Source: Albidovulum marisflavi
GTDB lineage: Bacteria > Pseudomonadota > Alphaproteobacteria > Rhodobacterales > Rhodobacteraceae
Assembly: GCF_025751435.1 (NCBI RefSeq)
Contig: NZ_JAOWKY010000004.1
Location: 310,001 to 374,000 of the forward strand
Direction of reading: 5' to 3'
Length of the DNA: 64,000 bases
This document shows, in pieces, positions 1 to 8,737 of the stretch. Made by a program: the position numbers and the translations under genes. A model generated the notes under the pieces. That model saw only the letters and a program-made list of their open reading frames with translations, was not told where the DNA came from and made no database searches. The first letter of the stretch is position 1. Each line of letters opens with the position of its first letter.

Positions 1-1038
1 GCCACCAGCCGAACGATAGGGAATGCCCAGACGACGGACCAGCTGACCGACGCCGTAGGTGACGTGGCTCGCTTCCGGGGTGCCGAAGGTCGGCGCGCCA
101 GAGTTCATGTCGATCGAGGTCACGAAGGCGCCTGCGATGACCGGCGCGCCCTTGCGGATCAGCTGGCTGTACGCCACGCCCGCAAGCACTTCGGCCAGAA
201 CCTGCGTGAGGGTTCCCGCGACCGTCACCGGAGCCATTGCGCCGCCCACGATGAACGGAGAGATGATGGCGGCCTGGTTGTGCTGCGCATAGACCTCGAG
301 CGCGCCCATCATGATCCCGTCGAAGGTCATCGGCGAGTTGATGTTGATGAGCGAGGTCATCACCGTGTTCTGCTCGACGAAGTCGTCACCGAAGAGGATC
401 TTCGACATCTCGACCGAGTCTTCCGCGCGCACCGGCTCGGTGACCGAGCCCATGTACGGTTTGTCGGACAGCGTCATGTGCGCCAGCAGCATGTCAAGGT
501 GGCGCTTGTTCACCGGGACATCAGTCGGTTCACAGACAGTGCCGCCGGAGTGATGCAGCCACTTCGACATGTAGCCAAGCTTCACGAACTTCTGGAAGTC
601 CTCGATCGTCGCGTAACGGCGGCCGCCTTCGTCGCGCACGAAGGGGGGGCCGTAGACCGGTGCAAGGACAAGGCCCTTGCCGCCAACGGTCACGTTGCGC
701 TCGGGGTTGCGGGCATGCTGAACGTAGGAAGACGGCGCCGTCTTGCACAGTTCGCGGGCCAGGCCGCGCGGGATGCGGACCCGTTCGCCCTGAACATCGG
801 CACCAGCATCCTTCCACCGCTCCAGCGCAGCGGGGTTTTCAACGAAGTTTACGCCGATCTCTTCCAGAATCGTCTCGGCGTTGTGCTCGATGATCTGGAG
901 CGCTTCTTCGTTGAGGATCTCGAGGTTGGGGATGTTCCGTTCGATGAACTTCGCGCATTCGATACGGACCGCGGTGCGCTCCGCTCTACGAGCGGCTCCG
1001 CCGCCCCTTGCACGCCGGCCTTCGCCCACGTCGCTCAT
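1..1038 (-). CDS. Trimethylamine methyltransferase (MttB) family protein, partial
   Basis: The reading frame runs from an ATG at 1038 off the left edge, giving 346 visible codons; an AAGGAG ribosome site lies 8 bases upstream. The translation matches the MttB family (corrinoid-dependent methyltransferases): a conserved start around FIERNIPNLEILNEEAL, a GIMMGALEVYAQHNQ stretch and a glycine-rich TIM-barrel-like core. Family members demethylate trimethylamine or quaternary amines such as glycine betaine onto a corrinoid protein. No in-frame amber (TAG) codon occurs in the visible part, so this looks like the non-pyrrolysine branch, whose substrates vary. The C-terminus, including much of the active site, is outside the window. 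The first 20 residues are Arg/Gly/Ala rich and probably disordered. It would have been missed by a closed-ORF search because it lacks a stop. Confidence 0.88.
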   Translation of the reverse strand, partial: MSDVGEGRRARGGGAARRAERTAVRIECAKFIERNIPNLEILNEEALQIIEHNAETILEEIGVNFVENPAALERWKDAGADVQGERVRIPRGLARELCKTAPSSYVQHARNPERNVTVGGKGLVLAPVYGPPFVRDEGGRRYATIEDFQKFVKLGYMSKWLHHSGGTVCEPTDVPVNKRHLDMLLAHMTLSDKPYMGSVTEPVRAEDSVEMSKILFGDDFVEQNTVMTSLININSPMTFDGIMMGALEVYAQHNQAAIISPFIVGGAMAPVTVAGTLTQVLAEVLAGVAYSQLIRKGAPVIAGAFVTSIDMNSGAPTFGTPEASHVTYGVGQLVRRLGIPYRSAGG

Positions 1039-1346
1039 GTCTGCCACTCCTTGGGTATGGTATTGGCGCACTTATTAGCCGCTTGAGCGCCGGAGCGGCT
1101 GCAGTTTCCGTCACATGGCAGGCGAAAACGACATTCCACAGGGGTGATCACGACATCGCGGCACATTGGGCCGGAACCGGCGGCGATTTGCGCGGACAGA
1201 GGGCAACACAGGCGGCTTGCCAGCGCGGAGACGCAAAGCAACCAAGCGCGATTTTGCAAGCGCGTTTCTGCGTTCGGTGCTTGTAAACGCCAAGGATCGG
1301 CTGGTGCCGTCGCCGCGGCAAGGCAAATCCAGCCTGCGCCACGTCG
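1039..1346. other. Intergenic stretch between mttB-like gene and phoB
   Basis: 308 bases without a convincing gene. Open frames on both strands here have no good ribosome site and Arg/Pro-rich shadow compositions. The only structure I see is a 7-bp inverted repeat (AGCCGCT / AGCGGCT, 1077-1100) without a T-run, close to the start of the mttB-like gene. The promoter of that gene should lie here. No clear terminator for phoB is visible. Confidence 0.5.
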
Positions 1347-2036
1347 TCAGCCCAGGGCGTAACCCGCGCCACGGACGGTTCTGACCGGATCCTCTCCGCC
1401 ATGGACGCAAAGTGCCTTGCGAAGGCGACCGACATGGACGTCGACGGTTCGGGTGTCCACATAGATGTCGCGGCCCCACACGCGGTCCAGAAGCTGTTCG
1501 CGGCTGAACACCCGGCCTGGCTTTTCCATGAGCGTGGTCAAAAGCCGGAACTCGGTCGGGCCCAGCTTGACCGGTTTGCCGTCCCGCTGGACGCGATGGG
1601 TTTCGGAGTCCAGCGTGATGTCCTCGAACACAAGCACCTCGCCTTGGGTGGCGGGGCGGGTGCGGCGCAGCTGCGTGCGGATGCGCGCCATCAGCTCGAC
1701 CACGGAATAGGGTTTGACCACGTAGTCGTCGGCGCCTGTTTCCAGCCCTCGCACACGGTCGAACTCTTCGGAGCGCGCCGACAGCATGATGATCGGAACC
1801 GACTTGGTTTCGGACCGGGCCCGCAACCTGCGGCAGACCTCGATGCCCGAGACGTTTGGCATCATCCAGTCCAGCACGACGATGTCGGGCGTCTCTTCGG
1901 ACACCATCGTCATGGCCTCTTCCCCGTCCCCGGCGATACGCACCCGGAACCCCTCGGCCTCAAGGTTGTAGGCAAGGATTTCGCGCTGCGCCGCCTCGTC
2001 CTCGACCACAAGCACATTCGGTTGGGCGATGCTCAT
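1347..2036 (-). CDS. phoB: Phosphate regulon response regulator PhoB
   Basis: 229 aa, the usual length for OmpR/PhoB regulators. The receiver domain (about residues 7-122) has the acidic pair E12/D13, phosphoacceptor D56 in the VVLDWMMP motif and the conserved KPY lysine near residue 107. The C-terminal winged-helix DNA-binding domain ends at GAGYALG. It is the last gene of phoR-pstSCAB-phoU-phoB, 2 bases after phoU, so probably co-transcribed. By family knowledge, phosphorylated PhoB activates genes with Pho boxes; one lies in front of pstS in this window (7560-7577), which would give positive feedback. The neighbourhood makes PhoB far likelier than another OmpR-type regulator. Confidence 0.96.
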   Translation of the reverse strand: MSIAQPNVLVVEDEAAQREILAYNLEAEGFRVRIAGDGEEAMTMVSEETPDIVVLDWMMPNVSGIEVCRRLRARSETKSVPIIMLSARSEEFDRVRGLETGADDYVVKPYSVVELMARIRTQLRRTRPATQGEVLVFEDITLDSETHRVQRDGKPVKLGPTEFRLLTTLMEKPGRVFSREQLLDRVWGRDIYVDTRTVDVHVGRLRKALCVHGGEDPVRTVRGAGYALG

Positions 2037-2038
2037 GG

Positions 2039-2752
2039 TCAGCCCCCGTTCACACCGTGCGTCGTGACGCTTTCGGCCTTGGGCCGGTCCTCATCCGGCT
2101 TTTCGCCGGTCACCAGATAAATCACCTGCTCGGCGATGTTGGTCGCAAGATCGCCCATGCGTTCGACGTTCTTGGCGATGAAATGCAGATGCATGCTTGC
2201 GGTGATGTTGCGGGGGTCTTCCATCATGTGTGTCAGGAATTCCCGGAACAACGCATTGTACATCTGGTCAATCTCGCGGTCGCGGATCAGCACGTCGCGC
2301 GCCAGGTCGGCGTCGCGCTGCACATGGGCGTCCAGCGCGTCCGTCAGCAGGGCCACGACCGCCTTTGACATCCGGCGAAGCGATCCGGTCGCGCCGCCCA
2401 CCTCCGGCATCTGGGCCAGCACGACCGACCGCTTGGCCATGTTCTTGGCGTAGTCGCCGATCCGCTCAAGGGCGGCCGCGATCTTGATGACGGACAGCAC
2501 CATGCGCAGGTCAGTCGCAATCGGCGCGCGCAGGGCGATCAGGCGGGCGGCCTCGTCGTTGATCTTTTCCTCAAGCGCGTCAATCGCCTTGTCGTCCGAC
2601 CGAACCTTCTGCGCCAGCTCGTCGTCCTTGGCCTCAAGCGCGTTGGCGGCTTCCAGAATTGCGGTTTCAACCATGCCGCCCATCTTCATAAGCAGGGCCT
2701 GTATGGTTTCCAGATCCCGGTCGAAAGCGCGCAGGATATGCTGCTCGGTCAT
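2039..2752 (-). CDS. phoU: Phosphate signalling protein PhoU
   Basis: 237 aa with the two-repeat helical PhoU architecture. Each repeat carries a metal-binding type motif; the second reads around MHLHFIAKNVERMGDLATNIAE and the first around IKIAAALERIGDYAKNMA. PhoU links the Pst transporter to the PhoR kinase, turning signalling off when phosphate is plentiful. It sits between pstB and phoB with short gaps, the standard operon place. Start ATG is preceded by a GAGGAG-like site. Confidence 0.97.
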   Translation of the reverse strand: MTEQHILRAFDRDLETIQALLMKMGGMVETAILEAANALEAKDDELAQKVRSDDKAIDALEEKINDEAARLIALRAPIATDLRMVLSVIKIAAALERIGDYAKNMAKRSVVLAQMPEVGGATGSLRRMSKAVVALLTDALDAHVQRDADLARDVLIRDREIDQMYNALFREFLTHMMEDPRNITASMHLHFIAKNVERMGDLATNIAEQVIYLVTGEKPDEDRPKAESVTTHGVNGG

Positions 2753-2762
2753 GCTCGTCTCC

Positions 2763-3569
2763 TCAACCGATCCGTCCGGAAATGTAGCTTTCCGTTCGCG
2801 GGTCCTGGGGTTTCGTGAAAATCTGCCCCGTTTCGCCGTACTCGACCAGATTGCCGAGGTGGAAGAACGCCGTCTTTTGGCTGACGCGGGCTGCCTGCTG
2901 CATCGAGTGCGTGACGATCACGACAGAGAAGTTGGCTCTGAGCTCGTCGATCAGTTCCTCGACCTGGGCGGTGGCGATCGGGTCAAGCGCCGAGCAGGGC
3001 TCGTCCATCAGCAAGACCTCGGGCGAGGTCGCGACCGCCCTGGCGATGCAAAGGCGCTGTTGCTGACCACCGGACAGCCCCGTGCCGGGCGCGTGAAGGC
3101 GGTCCTTCACCTCGTTCCACAGGGCTGCGCGGCGCAGCGACTGCTCGACCACCTCGTCCAGCTCGGCCTTGTTGCGGGTCAGCCCGTGGATGCGCGGACC
3201 GTAGGCCACGTTGTCGTAGATCGACTTCGGAAATGGGTTGGGTTTCTGGAAAACCATGCCCACCTTGGCGCGCAGTTGGACCGGGTCCACGCGGCGGTCG
3301 TAGATGTCTTCGCCATCCAGTGTGATCTTGCCTTCGACACGGCAGATCGGAATGGTGTCGTTCATCCGGTTCAGGCTGCGCAGGAAGGTCGACTTGCCGC
3401 AACCCGACGGCCCGATGAAGGCGGTGACCATACGGTCAGGTATGTCCACGTCGACATCCTTGATGGCGTGGTTGTCGCCGTAGTACACCTGCACCTTCCG
3501 GGCGGAAATCTTCACATCTGTCGCGTCAACGGCGCGTTCTGTCAGTCGCATGTCGTTCATATCGCTCAT
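2763..3569 (-). CDS. pstB: Phosphate ABC transporter ATP-binding protein PstB
   Basis: 268 aa. Walker [10 protein letters not shown] at about 53-61, signature LSGGQQQR and Walker [13 protein letters not shown] are intact. The Cys of SGCGKS and the DEPCSALDP wording are typical for PstB. It powers high-affinity phosphate uptake with PstA and PstC at the inner membrane. The first 20 residues before the ABC core are variable; an internal Met (7) is also possible as start. It lies between pstA and phoU. Confidence 0.97.
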   Translation of the reverse strand: MSDMNDMRLTERAVDATDVKISARKVQVYYGDNHAIKDVDVDIPDRMVTAFIGPSGCGKSTFLRSLNRMNDTIPICRVEGKITLDGEDIYDRRVDPVQLRAKVGMVFQKPNPFPKSIYDNVAYGPRIHGLTRNKAELDEVVEQSLRRAALWNEVKDRLHAPGTGLSGGQQQRLCIARAVATSPEVLLMDEPCSALDPIATAQVEELIDELRANFSVVIVTHSMQQAARVSQKTAFFHLGNLVEYGETGQIFTKPQDPRTESYISGRIG

Positions 3570-3575
3570 ATCCGT

Positions 3576-4919
3576 TCACCAGCGCCGTTCGAAGCGGCGA
3601 CGCAGCAAGATTGCCGCTGTGTTCATGACGAGAAGGAAGACCAGCAGCACGATGATCGCCCCCGAGGCCCGTTCGACAAAGGCCGGATCCGCGCGCTGTG
3701 TCCAGTTGTAGACCTGAACCGGAAGAGCCGCGGCGGGATCGAACAGACCTTCCGGAGGAGCGGCCGGAAAGTCCCGCACGAAGGCCACCATGCCGATCAG
3801 CAGTAGCGGCGCGGTTTCGCCAAGCGCCTGCGCGAGGCCGATGATAGCCCCCGTCAGGATTCCGGGCATGGCGAGCGGCAGGACATGGTGGAACACGGTC
3901 TGCATCTTTGAGGCGCCGATCCCAAGTGCCGCGTCCCGGATCGAGGGCGGCACCGCCTTGATCGCCGCCCGCGTCGTGATGATGATCGTCGGAAGCGTCA
4001 TCAGCGTCAGCACCAGGCCACCGACGATCGGGGCGGATTGCGGCAGTCCCGCAAAATTGATGAAGATCGCAAGCCCCAGGATGCCGAAGACGATCGAGGG
4101 GACCGCCGCGAGGTTGGAAATGTTCACCTCGATCAGATCGGTCCAGCGGTTCTTCGGAGCGAACTCCTCAAGATAGATCGAGGCTGCGACACCGATGGGC
4201 AGCGAAAGAACCAGCACCACGATCATCATGTAGGCCGATCCAAGGATCGCCACGCCAAGGCCAGCCGCCTCGGGCCGAAGCTCGGACGCGTCCGCCGCGG
4301 TCAGGAAGCCCCAGTTGAACGACTTGCCGATGATGCCGCGCTCCACCAATGATTCCGTCAGCCGAAGCTGATTGACCGAGACGTTGCTGTCGCGTTCGGC
4401 GCTTTCCATCGAAACCCGGCCCTTCAAATAGCCGTCGATGCGCCCATTCGCGAGAACCTTGAGGTCGACGGTCTGGCCGATCAGGTCTGGATTGCCGAGC
4501 ACTCGGTCGCGGACCTGGGCAGCGGCCTCGTCCGAAATCATGTCCTTGATGTCGGACGAGGCCAAGCCTTCGACCACGATGCCCTCTTCCTCGATCACCT
4601 GCGTCAGGCTGTTGACCAGCAGCTTGGAGTATCCGATCGTCGTGACCTTCTTGAGATCTGCGGGATCGCGGTTTCCCTTCTTGTCCAGCACGGCGGCGTC
4701 AAGCGTCACGGGCATTGAGATGAAGGTCTGCCGGAAGGCGCTCAGGCCATTTCCAAGGACCGAGGTCAACAGGATCACGAGCGCCATGATGGCGATGCCG
4801 ATCGCAACCTGTCCATAGAGCCGGAAGCGGCGCTCGGCATTGTTGCGGCGGCGGGTCCGCTCGTCCTGACGGAGCAGCGACCCGGAATGCGGCGTCGGAT
4901 GGGCGACGGCGTCGGTCAT
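3576..4919 (-). CDS. pstA: Phosphate ABC transporter permease PstA
   Basis: 447 aa, clearly longer than the roughly 300-aa enterobacterial PstA. The C-terminal half holds the six-helix permease with the EAA-type loop around AALGIGASKMQTVFHHVLPLA. The extra N-terminus has one membrane helix (about 33-58) and a periplasmic region of about 150 residues, the DUF3333-type extension known in alphaproteobacterial PstA. The start codon overlaps the pstC stop (ATGA), showing translational coupling. Confidence 0.95.
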   Translation of the reverse strand: MTDAVAHPTPHSGSLLRQDERTRRRNNAERRFRLYGQVAIGIAIMALVILLTSVLGNGLSAFRQTFISMPVTLDAAVLDKKGNRDPADLKKVTTIGYSKLLVNSLTQVIEEEGIVVEGLASSDIKDMISDEAAAQVRDRVLGNPDLIGQTVDLKVLANGRIDGYLKGRVSMESAERDSNVSVNQLRLTESLVERGIIGKSFNWGFLTAADASELRPEAAGLGVAILGSAYMMIVVLVLSLPIGVAASIYLEEFAPKNRWTDLIEVNISNLAAVPSIVFGILGLAIFINFAGLPQSAPIVGGLVLTLMTLPTIIITTRAAIKAVPPSIRDAALGIGASKMQTVFHHVLPLAMPGILTGAIIGLAQALGETAPLLLIGMVAFVRDFPAAPPEGLFDPAAALPVQVYNWTQRADPAFVERASGAIIVLLVFLLVMNTAAILLRRRFERRW

Positions 4920-6376
4920 TCGTATTGCTCCCGGTATTTGCGCACGACGTAGAGTGCGATGACGTTAAGTCCGAGCGTGAAGATGAACAGCATCATGCCA
5001 AGCGCGAAGGCGACGAGGGTCTCGGGAGAGGCGAATTCGGTGTCGCCGGTCAGCTGGCTGACGATCTTGACGGTGATCGTGGTCATCGCCTCCAGAGGAT
5101 TGAGGCTGAGCTTTGCGGCCGCCCCTGCCCCCATCACGACGATCATGGTTTCGCCGATCGCGCGGCTGGCAGCCAGGAGGATCGCGCCGACGATTCCCGG
5201 AAGGGCAGCCGGCAGAATAACCTGGCGCACGGTTTCCGAGTGCGTGGCGCCAAGTCCGAACGACCCGTCGCGCATGGCCTGCGGCACGGCGTTGATGATG
5301 TCATCGGAAAGCGAAGACACGAAGGGGATAAGCATGATGCCCATGACAAGACCGGCTGTCAGCACCGAAGAGGATGACGTCCCGAGCCCGAGCGGCTGCG
5401 CAAAGTAGTCGCGCAGGAACGGCCCCACGGTGATCAGGGCGAACAGACCGTAGACGATCGTCGGAATCCCCGCGAGGATCTCGATCGCCGGTTTCACGAC
5501 CGAACGGACGCGCTTGGAGGCATATTCCGAAAGGTAGATCGCGCTCAGCAGGCCGACCGGCACCGCGAAAAGCAGCGCGACGAAGGAAACGTAGAGCGTG
5601 CCCCAGAGCAGCGGCCAGATGCCCAGATCAGACCCGCCACGAAACTGGGGGTTCCAGGTCAGGCTGAAGAGAAAATCCTTGATCGGATACAGCTGGAAGA
5701 AGTGGACGGATTCGACCACCAGCGAGGCGATGATGCCGAACGTCGTCAGGACGGCGACGAAGGAAGACCCGATGAACAGGAGCTTCACGAAGCTTTCGGA
5801 CACGTTGCGGGCGCGGAATTCGGCTTGGATTCGGGACGCCGAGAAGACAAGACCGGCGAGAGCAACCAGGATGGCGCTGATCGACAATGCCGTCAGCCCT
5901 GTGTTGTTCATCTGTCGGTACGTTCTGGATGCTTCGAAAACGCTGGGCTGCACGTCGGAGGCAAGCGCTACGCCCGCATTGCCCAGCCGCGAGCGGAGGC
6001 CCCCAAGATCGGCGCCCATCGCGGCGATTTCGTCCTCGGTCAATTGTTCATTCGCTGCGATCGCGTTCAGCCCATCCGCGACGCGACGCACGTCGCTCAT
6101 CACGAGATCAAGACTGCTGCCCTGCGGCACGTCGGATTCTGCGATCATCCCGCTCACGCGCGCTTCGATGACGACCGGTTGCAGCAGCAACCATGCCCCA
6201 ACGACAAGCAAGGCCGGGACGGCGGTAAAGAGAAGTACCGACTGGCCGTGATATCCCGCCAGCGAATGAAGGCGGCGCGTATCGCCGCCCGCTCTGTCCT
6301 TGGCGCGCCGGATCCCGATCACGTAACCAACGGCCGCGAGCCCGAGGATGATCGCAAGCAACAGCCCAATGCTCAT
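4916..6376 (-). CDS. pstC: Phosphate ABC transporter permease PstC
   Basis: 486 aa from the ATG at 6376 (MSIGLLLAIIL); an in-frame GTG 42 bases upstream (6418) is the alternative but would put a short hydrophilic leader before the first helix. The C-terminal permease has the EAA-type loop around GSFGLGATHSETVRQVILPAA. Like PstA it carries a long N-terminal extension with two membrane helices and a periplasmic domain ahead of the permease core, the DUF3708-like layout of alphaproteobacteria. It lies directly after pstS. Confidence 0.94.
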   Translation of the reverse strand: MSIGLLLAIILGLAAVGYVIGIRRAKDRAGGDTRRLHSLAGYHGQSVLLFTAVPALLVVGAWLLLQPVVIEARVSGMIAESDVPQGSSLDLVMSDVRRVADGLNAIAANEQLTEDEIAAMGADLGGLRSRLGNAGVALASDVQPSVFEASRTYRQMNNTGLTALSISAILVALAGLVFSASRIQAEFRARNVSESFVKLLFIGSSFVAVLTTFGIIASLVVESVHFFQLYPIKDFLFSLTWNPQFRGGSDLGIWPLLWGTLYVSFVALLFAVPVGLLSAIYLSEYASKRVRSVVKPAIEILAGIPTIVYGLFALITVGPFLRDYFAQPLGLGTSSSSVLTAGLVMGIMLIPFVSSLSDDIINAVPQAMRDGSFGLGATHSETVRQVILPAALPGIVGAILLAASRAIGETMIVVMGAGAAAKLSLNPLEAMTTITVKIVSQLTGDTEFASPETLVAFALGMMLFIFTLGLNVIALYVVRKYREQYE

Positions 6377-6443
6377 CGAGATATCCAGTCCGCAAAAGAG
6401 AGTGGCGGGCAGCGGCACATGACCGCCGCCCGCTTTGTCAGGT

Positions 6444-7469
6444 TCAGTTCAGCGGCGCCATCGGGGTGCCCGAGGCAACCATTTCCTGCGTCTTGGCCAG
6501 TTCCGGGTCCGACACGAGGCCGTAGGCGGCCAGCGGACCGTCCGGTCCAGCCATGTCATCCGAAACGAAGAAGTCGATGTACTCCTGCAGGCCGGGGATC
6601 ACGCCGAGGTGCGCTTTCTTCACGTAGAAGAACAGCGGGCGCGAAACCGGGTAGTCGCCCGAGGCGATCGTCTCGGTCGAGGGCACGATGCCGTCCATCG
6701 TCGCGACGCGCAGCTTGTCGGTGTTGTTCTGGTAGAACGACAGGCCGAAGACGCCGATGGCGTTCTTGTTGGCGTCGATCCGTGCAAGGGTTTCGGTGTA
6801 GTCGCCGTCGATGTCGACCGATACACCATCGGTACGCAGCGCGAGACAGCCTTCGGCCTTCTCGTCGCCCGCAGCCTTCATGGCCTCGGCGGCGCCGGTG
6901 GCTTCACAGCCGGCTTCCAGCACCTTCACGTCGAAAACTTCGCGGGTGCCGTGCTTGGTCCCCGGGATGAAGGCAAGAATGTCCTGCGCGGGCAGATCGC
7001 CGTTCACGTCGGCCCATGTCTTGTTGGTGTTGTCGACCAGCACACCGTCCTTCACGACCTTGGCGGCCAGTGCGTTGTACCAGTCGGCCGGGGTGAAGGC
7101 GAATTCGGCGCCATTCAGATCCGAGGCGAAGACGATGCCGTCATAGCCGATGCGGACTTCCATGATCTCGTTGACGCCGTTCGAGGCGCAAAGGTCGATG
7201 TCCGACTGCTTGATGCGCGAGGAGGAGTTGGCGATGTCGATGGTGTTCTCGCCAACGCCTTCGCACAGCTTCTTGCGGCCGGCGCCCGAACCGCCACCTT
7301 CCACGACCGGGGTCGGGAAGTCGAAGTTTTCGCCGAATGCTTCGGCCACGATGGTTGCGTAGGGCAGCACGGTCGACGAACCGGCGATCTGGATCTGGTC
7401 ACGGGCCTCGGCGGCGCCAGCGGCGGCGACAAGCGCGAGGGCGGATACGGTGATTTTGGCGGCTTTCAT
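6444..7469 (-). CDS. pstS: Phosphate-binding periplasmic protein PstS
   Basis: 341 aa. An N-terminal signal peptide (MKAAKITVSALALVAAAGAA, cleavage near residue 22) is followed by IQIAGSSTVLPY, the typical start of mature PstS, and by the phosphate-binding SGAGRK and SSRIK motifs. It delivers phosphate to PstCA. It is the first pst gene after phoR and has its own regulatory region with a Pho box, so it can be induced independently of phoR. The ribosome site AGGAG lies just before the ATG. Confidence 0.96.
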   Translation of the reverse strand: MKAAKITVSALALVAAAGAAEARDQIQIAGSSTVLPYATIVAEAFGENFDFPTPVVEGGGSGAGRKKLCEGVGENTIDIANSSSRIKQSDIDLCASNGVNEIMEVRIGYDGIVFASDLNGAEFAFTPADWYNALAAKVVKDGVLVDNTNKTWADVNGDLPAQDILAFIPGTKHGTREVFDVKVLEAGCEATGAAEAMKAAGDEKAEGCLALRTDGVSVDIDGDYTETLARIDANKNAIGVFGLSFYQNNTDKLRVATMDGIVPSTETIASGDYPVSRPLFFYVKKAHLGVIPGLQEYIDFFVSDDMAGPDGPLAAYGLVSDPELAKTQEMVASGTPMAPLN

Positions 7470-7559
7470 GGCACACTCCTAGCAGCTCTGTTTCGGTCGC
7501 CTCTGTAGCGACCTCGACGGCGGTTTAGATGCCGCATGCAATGCTTTTGTGACTCGAGT

Positions 7560-7577
7560 GTAACAGCAGCATGACAA
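7560..7577 (-). promoter_or_regulatory. Pho box (PhoB-binding site) upstream of pstS
   Basis: On the minus strand the 18 bases read TTGTCATGCTGCTGTTAC, two 7-bp half-sites related to CTGTCAT/CTGTCAC separated by 4 bases, as in the known PhoB consensus. A third, weaker unit (GAGTCAC) follows at the same 11-bp period. The box ends about 90 bp before the pstS start, leaving room for a promoter. Fits autoregulated phosphate control. Confidence 0.8.
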
Positions 7578-7610
7578 TTGCCAAATCCGGCGCGGCTTGC
7601 CCCCGCAGCC

Positions 7611-8657
7611 TCATGCCGGACTTGATGGGATTATCACTATGAAATTGCAGCCTTTTCCAAGCTCGCTTTCAATCCTCAGACGCCCGCGGTGGCGATTGAC
7701 GATATGCTTTACAATCGCAAGGCCAAGGCCCGTTCCGCCTTTGGAGCGGCTTCGATGAGTGTCGACCCGGTAAAAACGCTCTGTCAGGCGCGGCAAGTGG
7801 ATCGCATCGATTCCTTCGCCCCGGTCGATCACCTCGATCTGCACGGCCGGACCCTTCAGCACAGGTTCACGGGCAACCTCGCTAACCTTCAGGGTCACGA
7901 CCTTGCCCGCGCCGCCGTACTTCACGGCGTTTTCGATAAGATTAAGGAAGACCTGCATCAGCTGGTCTGAATCGCCCCGCACCACCGCTTCGGGCACCGT
8001 GGTGTCGATCTCAAGCGTGACGTCCGCGCTGCCCGCAAGGGCCGTTTGCGCGGCGATCGCGCGGCGCAGAAGCGCCAGGACTTCCACCGTTTCCGAGGGA
8101 CGCCGCCGCTCTTCGGCCTGAACGCGCGAAAGCGACAGAAGGTCGTTGACCAGCCGCATCATGCGCCCGGCCTCGCTTTCCATCACCAAAAGGAATCGTT
8201 CTCTCGCGACGGGATCGTCGCGGGCGGGACCCTTGAGCGTTTCGATGAACCCTACCAGCGCGGTCAGGGGCGTTCGAAGCTCATGGCTGACGTTGGCGAC
8301 GAAATCGCGGCGGATGGCTTCGGCCTGCTCCAGTGCGGACACGTCTTCGAAAGCGGCCAGCGCGGCCGGACGGCCCTGGATTCTGACCGGCTTGATATGA
8401 ATGTTCAGCCCGCCCTCTTCCGATTTGCCGGGCAAGGTCGAGCGCGTTTGCGCGACCACACCCTCGGCCAAGACACGCGAGAGCGCGTCCAGGAACGCGG
8501 GATGACGCAGCACAGCCGCGCCAAGACGGTCCTCGACGGCGCCCCCGAACAGGACCCGCGCGGCTTCGTTCGCCGCGACGATACGCTCATCCCTGTCCAG
8601 CAGCATCAGCGCCATGGGCACGGCGGCAATCGCTTCCTGCCAGTCCTCGCTGTTCAT
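7611..8657 (-). CDS. phoR: Phosphate regulon sensor histidine kinase PhoR (no membrane anchor visible)
   Basis: 348 aa. An N-terminal PAS domain (about 5-110) is followed by the H-box with H125 in NVSHELRTP, then the HATPase domain with N-box NLIENAVKYG and the G-boxes around GEGID and GTGLGLAIV. It phosphorylates PhoB under phosphate limitation. Unlike the enterobacterial enzyme it has no transmembrane segment before the PAS domain, and the frame upstream of the ATG is closed by a stop within 27 bases, so this is not a start-site error. The ribosome site is GGAGG. It precedes pstS. Confidence 0.92.
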   Translation of the reverse strand: MNSEDWQEAIAAVPMALMLLDRDERIVAANEAARVLFGGAVEDRLGAAVLRHPAFLDALSRVLAEGVVAQTRSTLPGKSEEGGLNIHIKPVRIQGRPAALAAFEDVSALEQAEAIRRDFVANVSHELRTPLTALVGFIETLKGPARDDPVARERFLLVMESEAGRMMRLVNDLLSLSRVQAEERRRPSETVEVLALLRRAIAAQTALAGSADVTLEIDTTVPEAVVRGDSDQLMQVFLNLIENAVKYGGAGKVVTLKVSEVAREPVLKGPAVQIEVIDRGEGIDAIHLPRLTERFYRVDTHRSRSKGGTGLGLAIVKHIVNRHRGRLRIESELGKGCNFIVIIPSSPA

Positions 8658-8674
8658 CTGACCCTCCGGGATCT

Positions 8675-8695
8675 TTCTGCACTAACCGTGCAGAA
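8675..8695. repeat. 8-bp perfect inverted repeat in front of phoR
   Basis: TTCTGCAC - 5 bases - GTGCAGAA, centred 28 bases upstream of the phoR start and 43 bases past the stop of the PLP enzyme gene. There is no T-run on the minus strand, so it is not a classic terminator; it could be an operator or an mRNA-end hairpin. Confidence 0.5.
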
Positions 8696-8737
8696 CCAAT
8701 TGCTTCGCGCAAGTACGTCAGGCGAAGGAAAGGAAGA

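Noticed and set aside
1111-1479. Small open frames between the mttB-like gene and phoB
   Set aside because: Overlap phoB or lack start signals; the composition is that of shadows.
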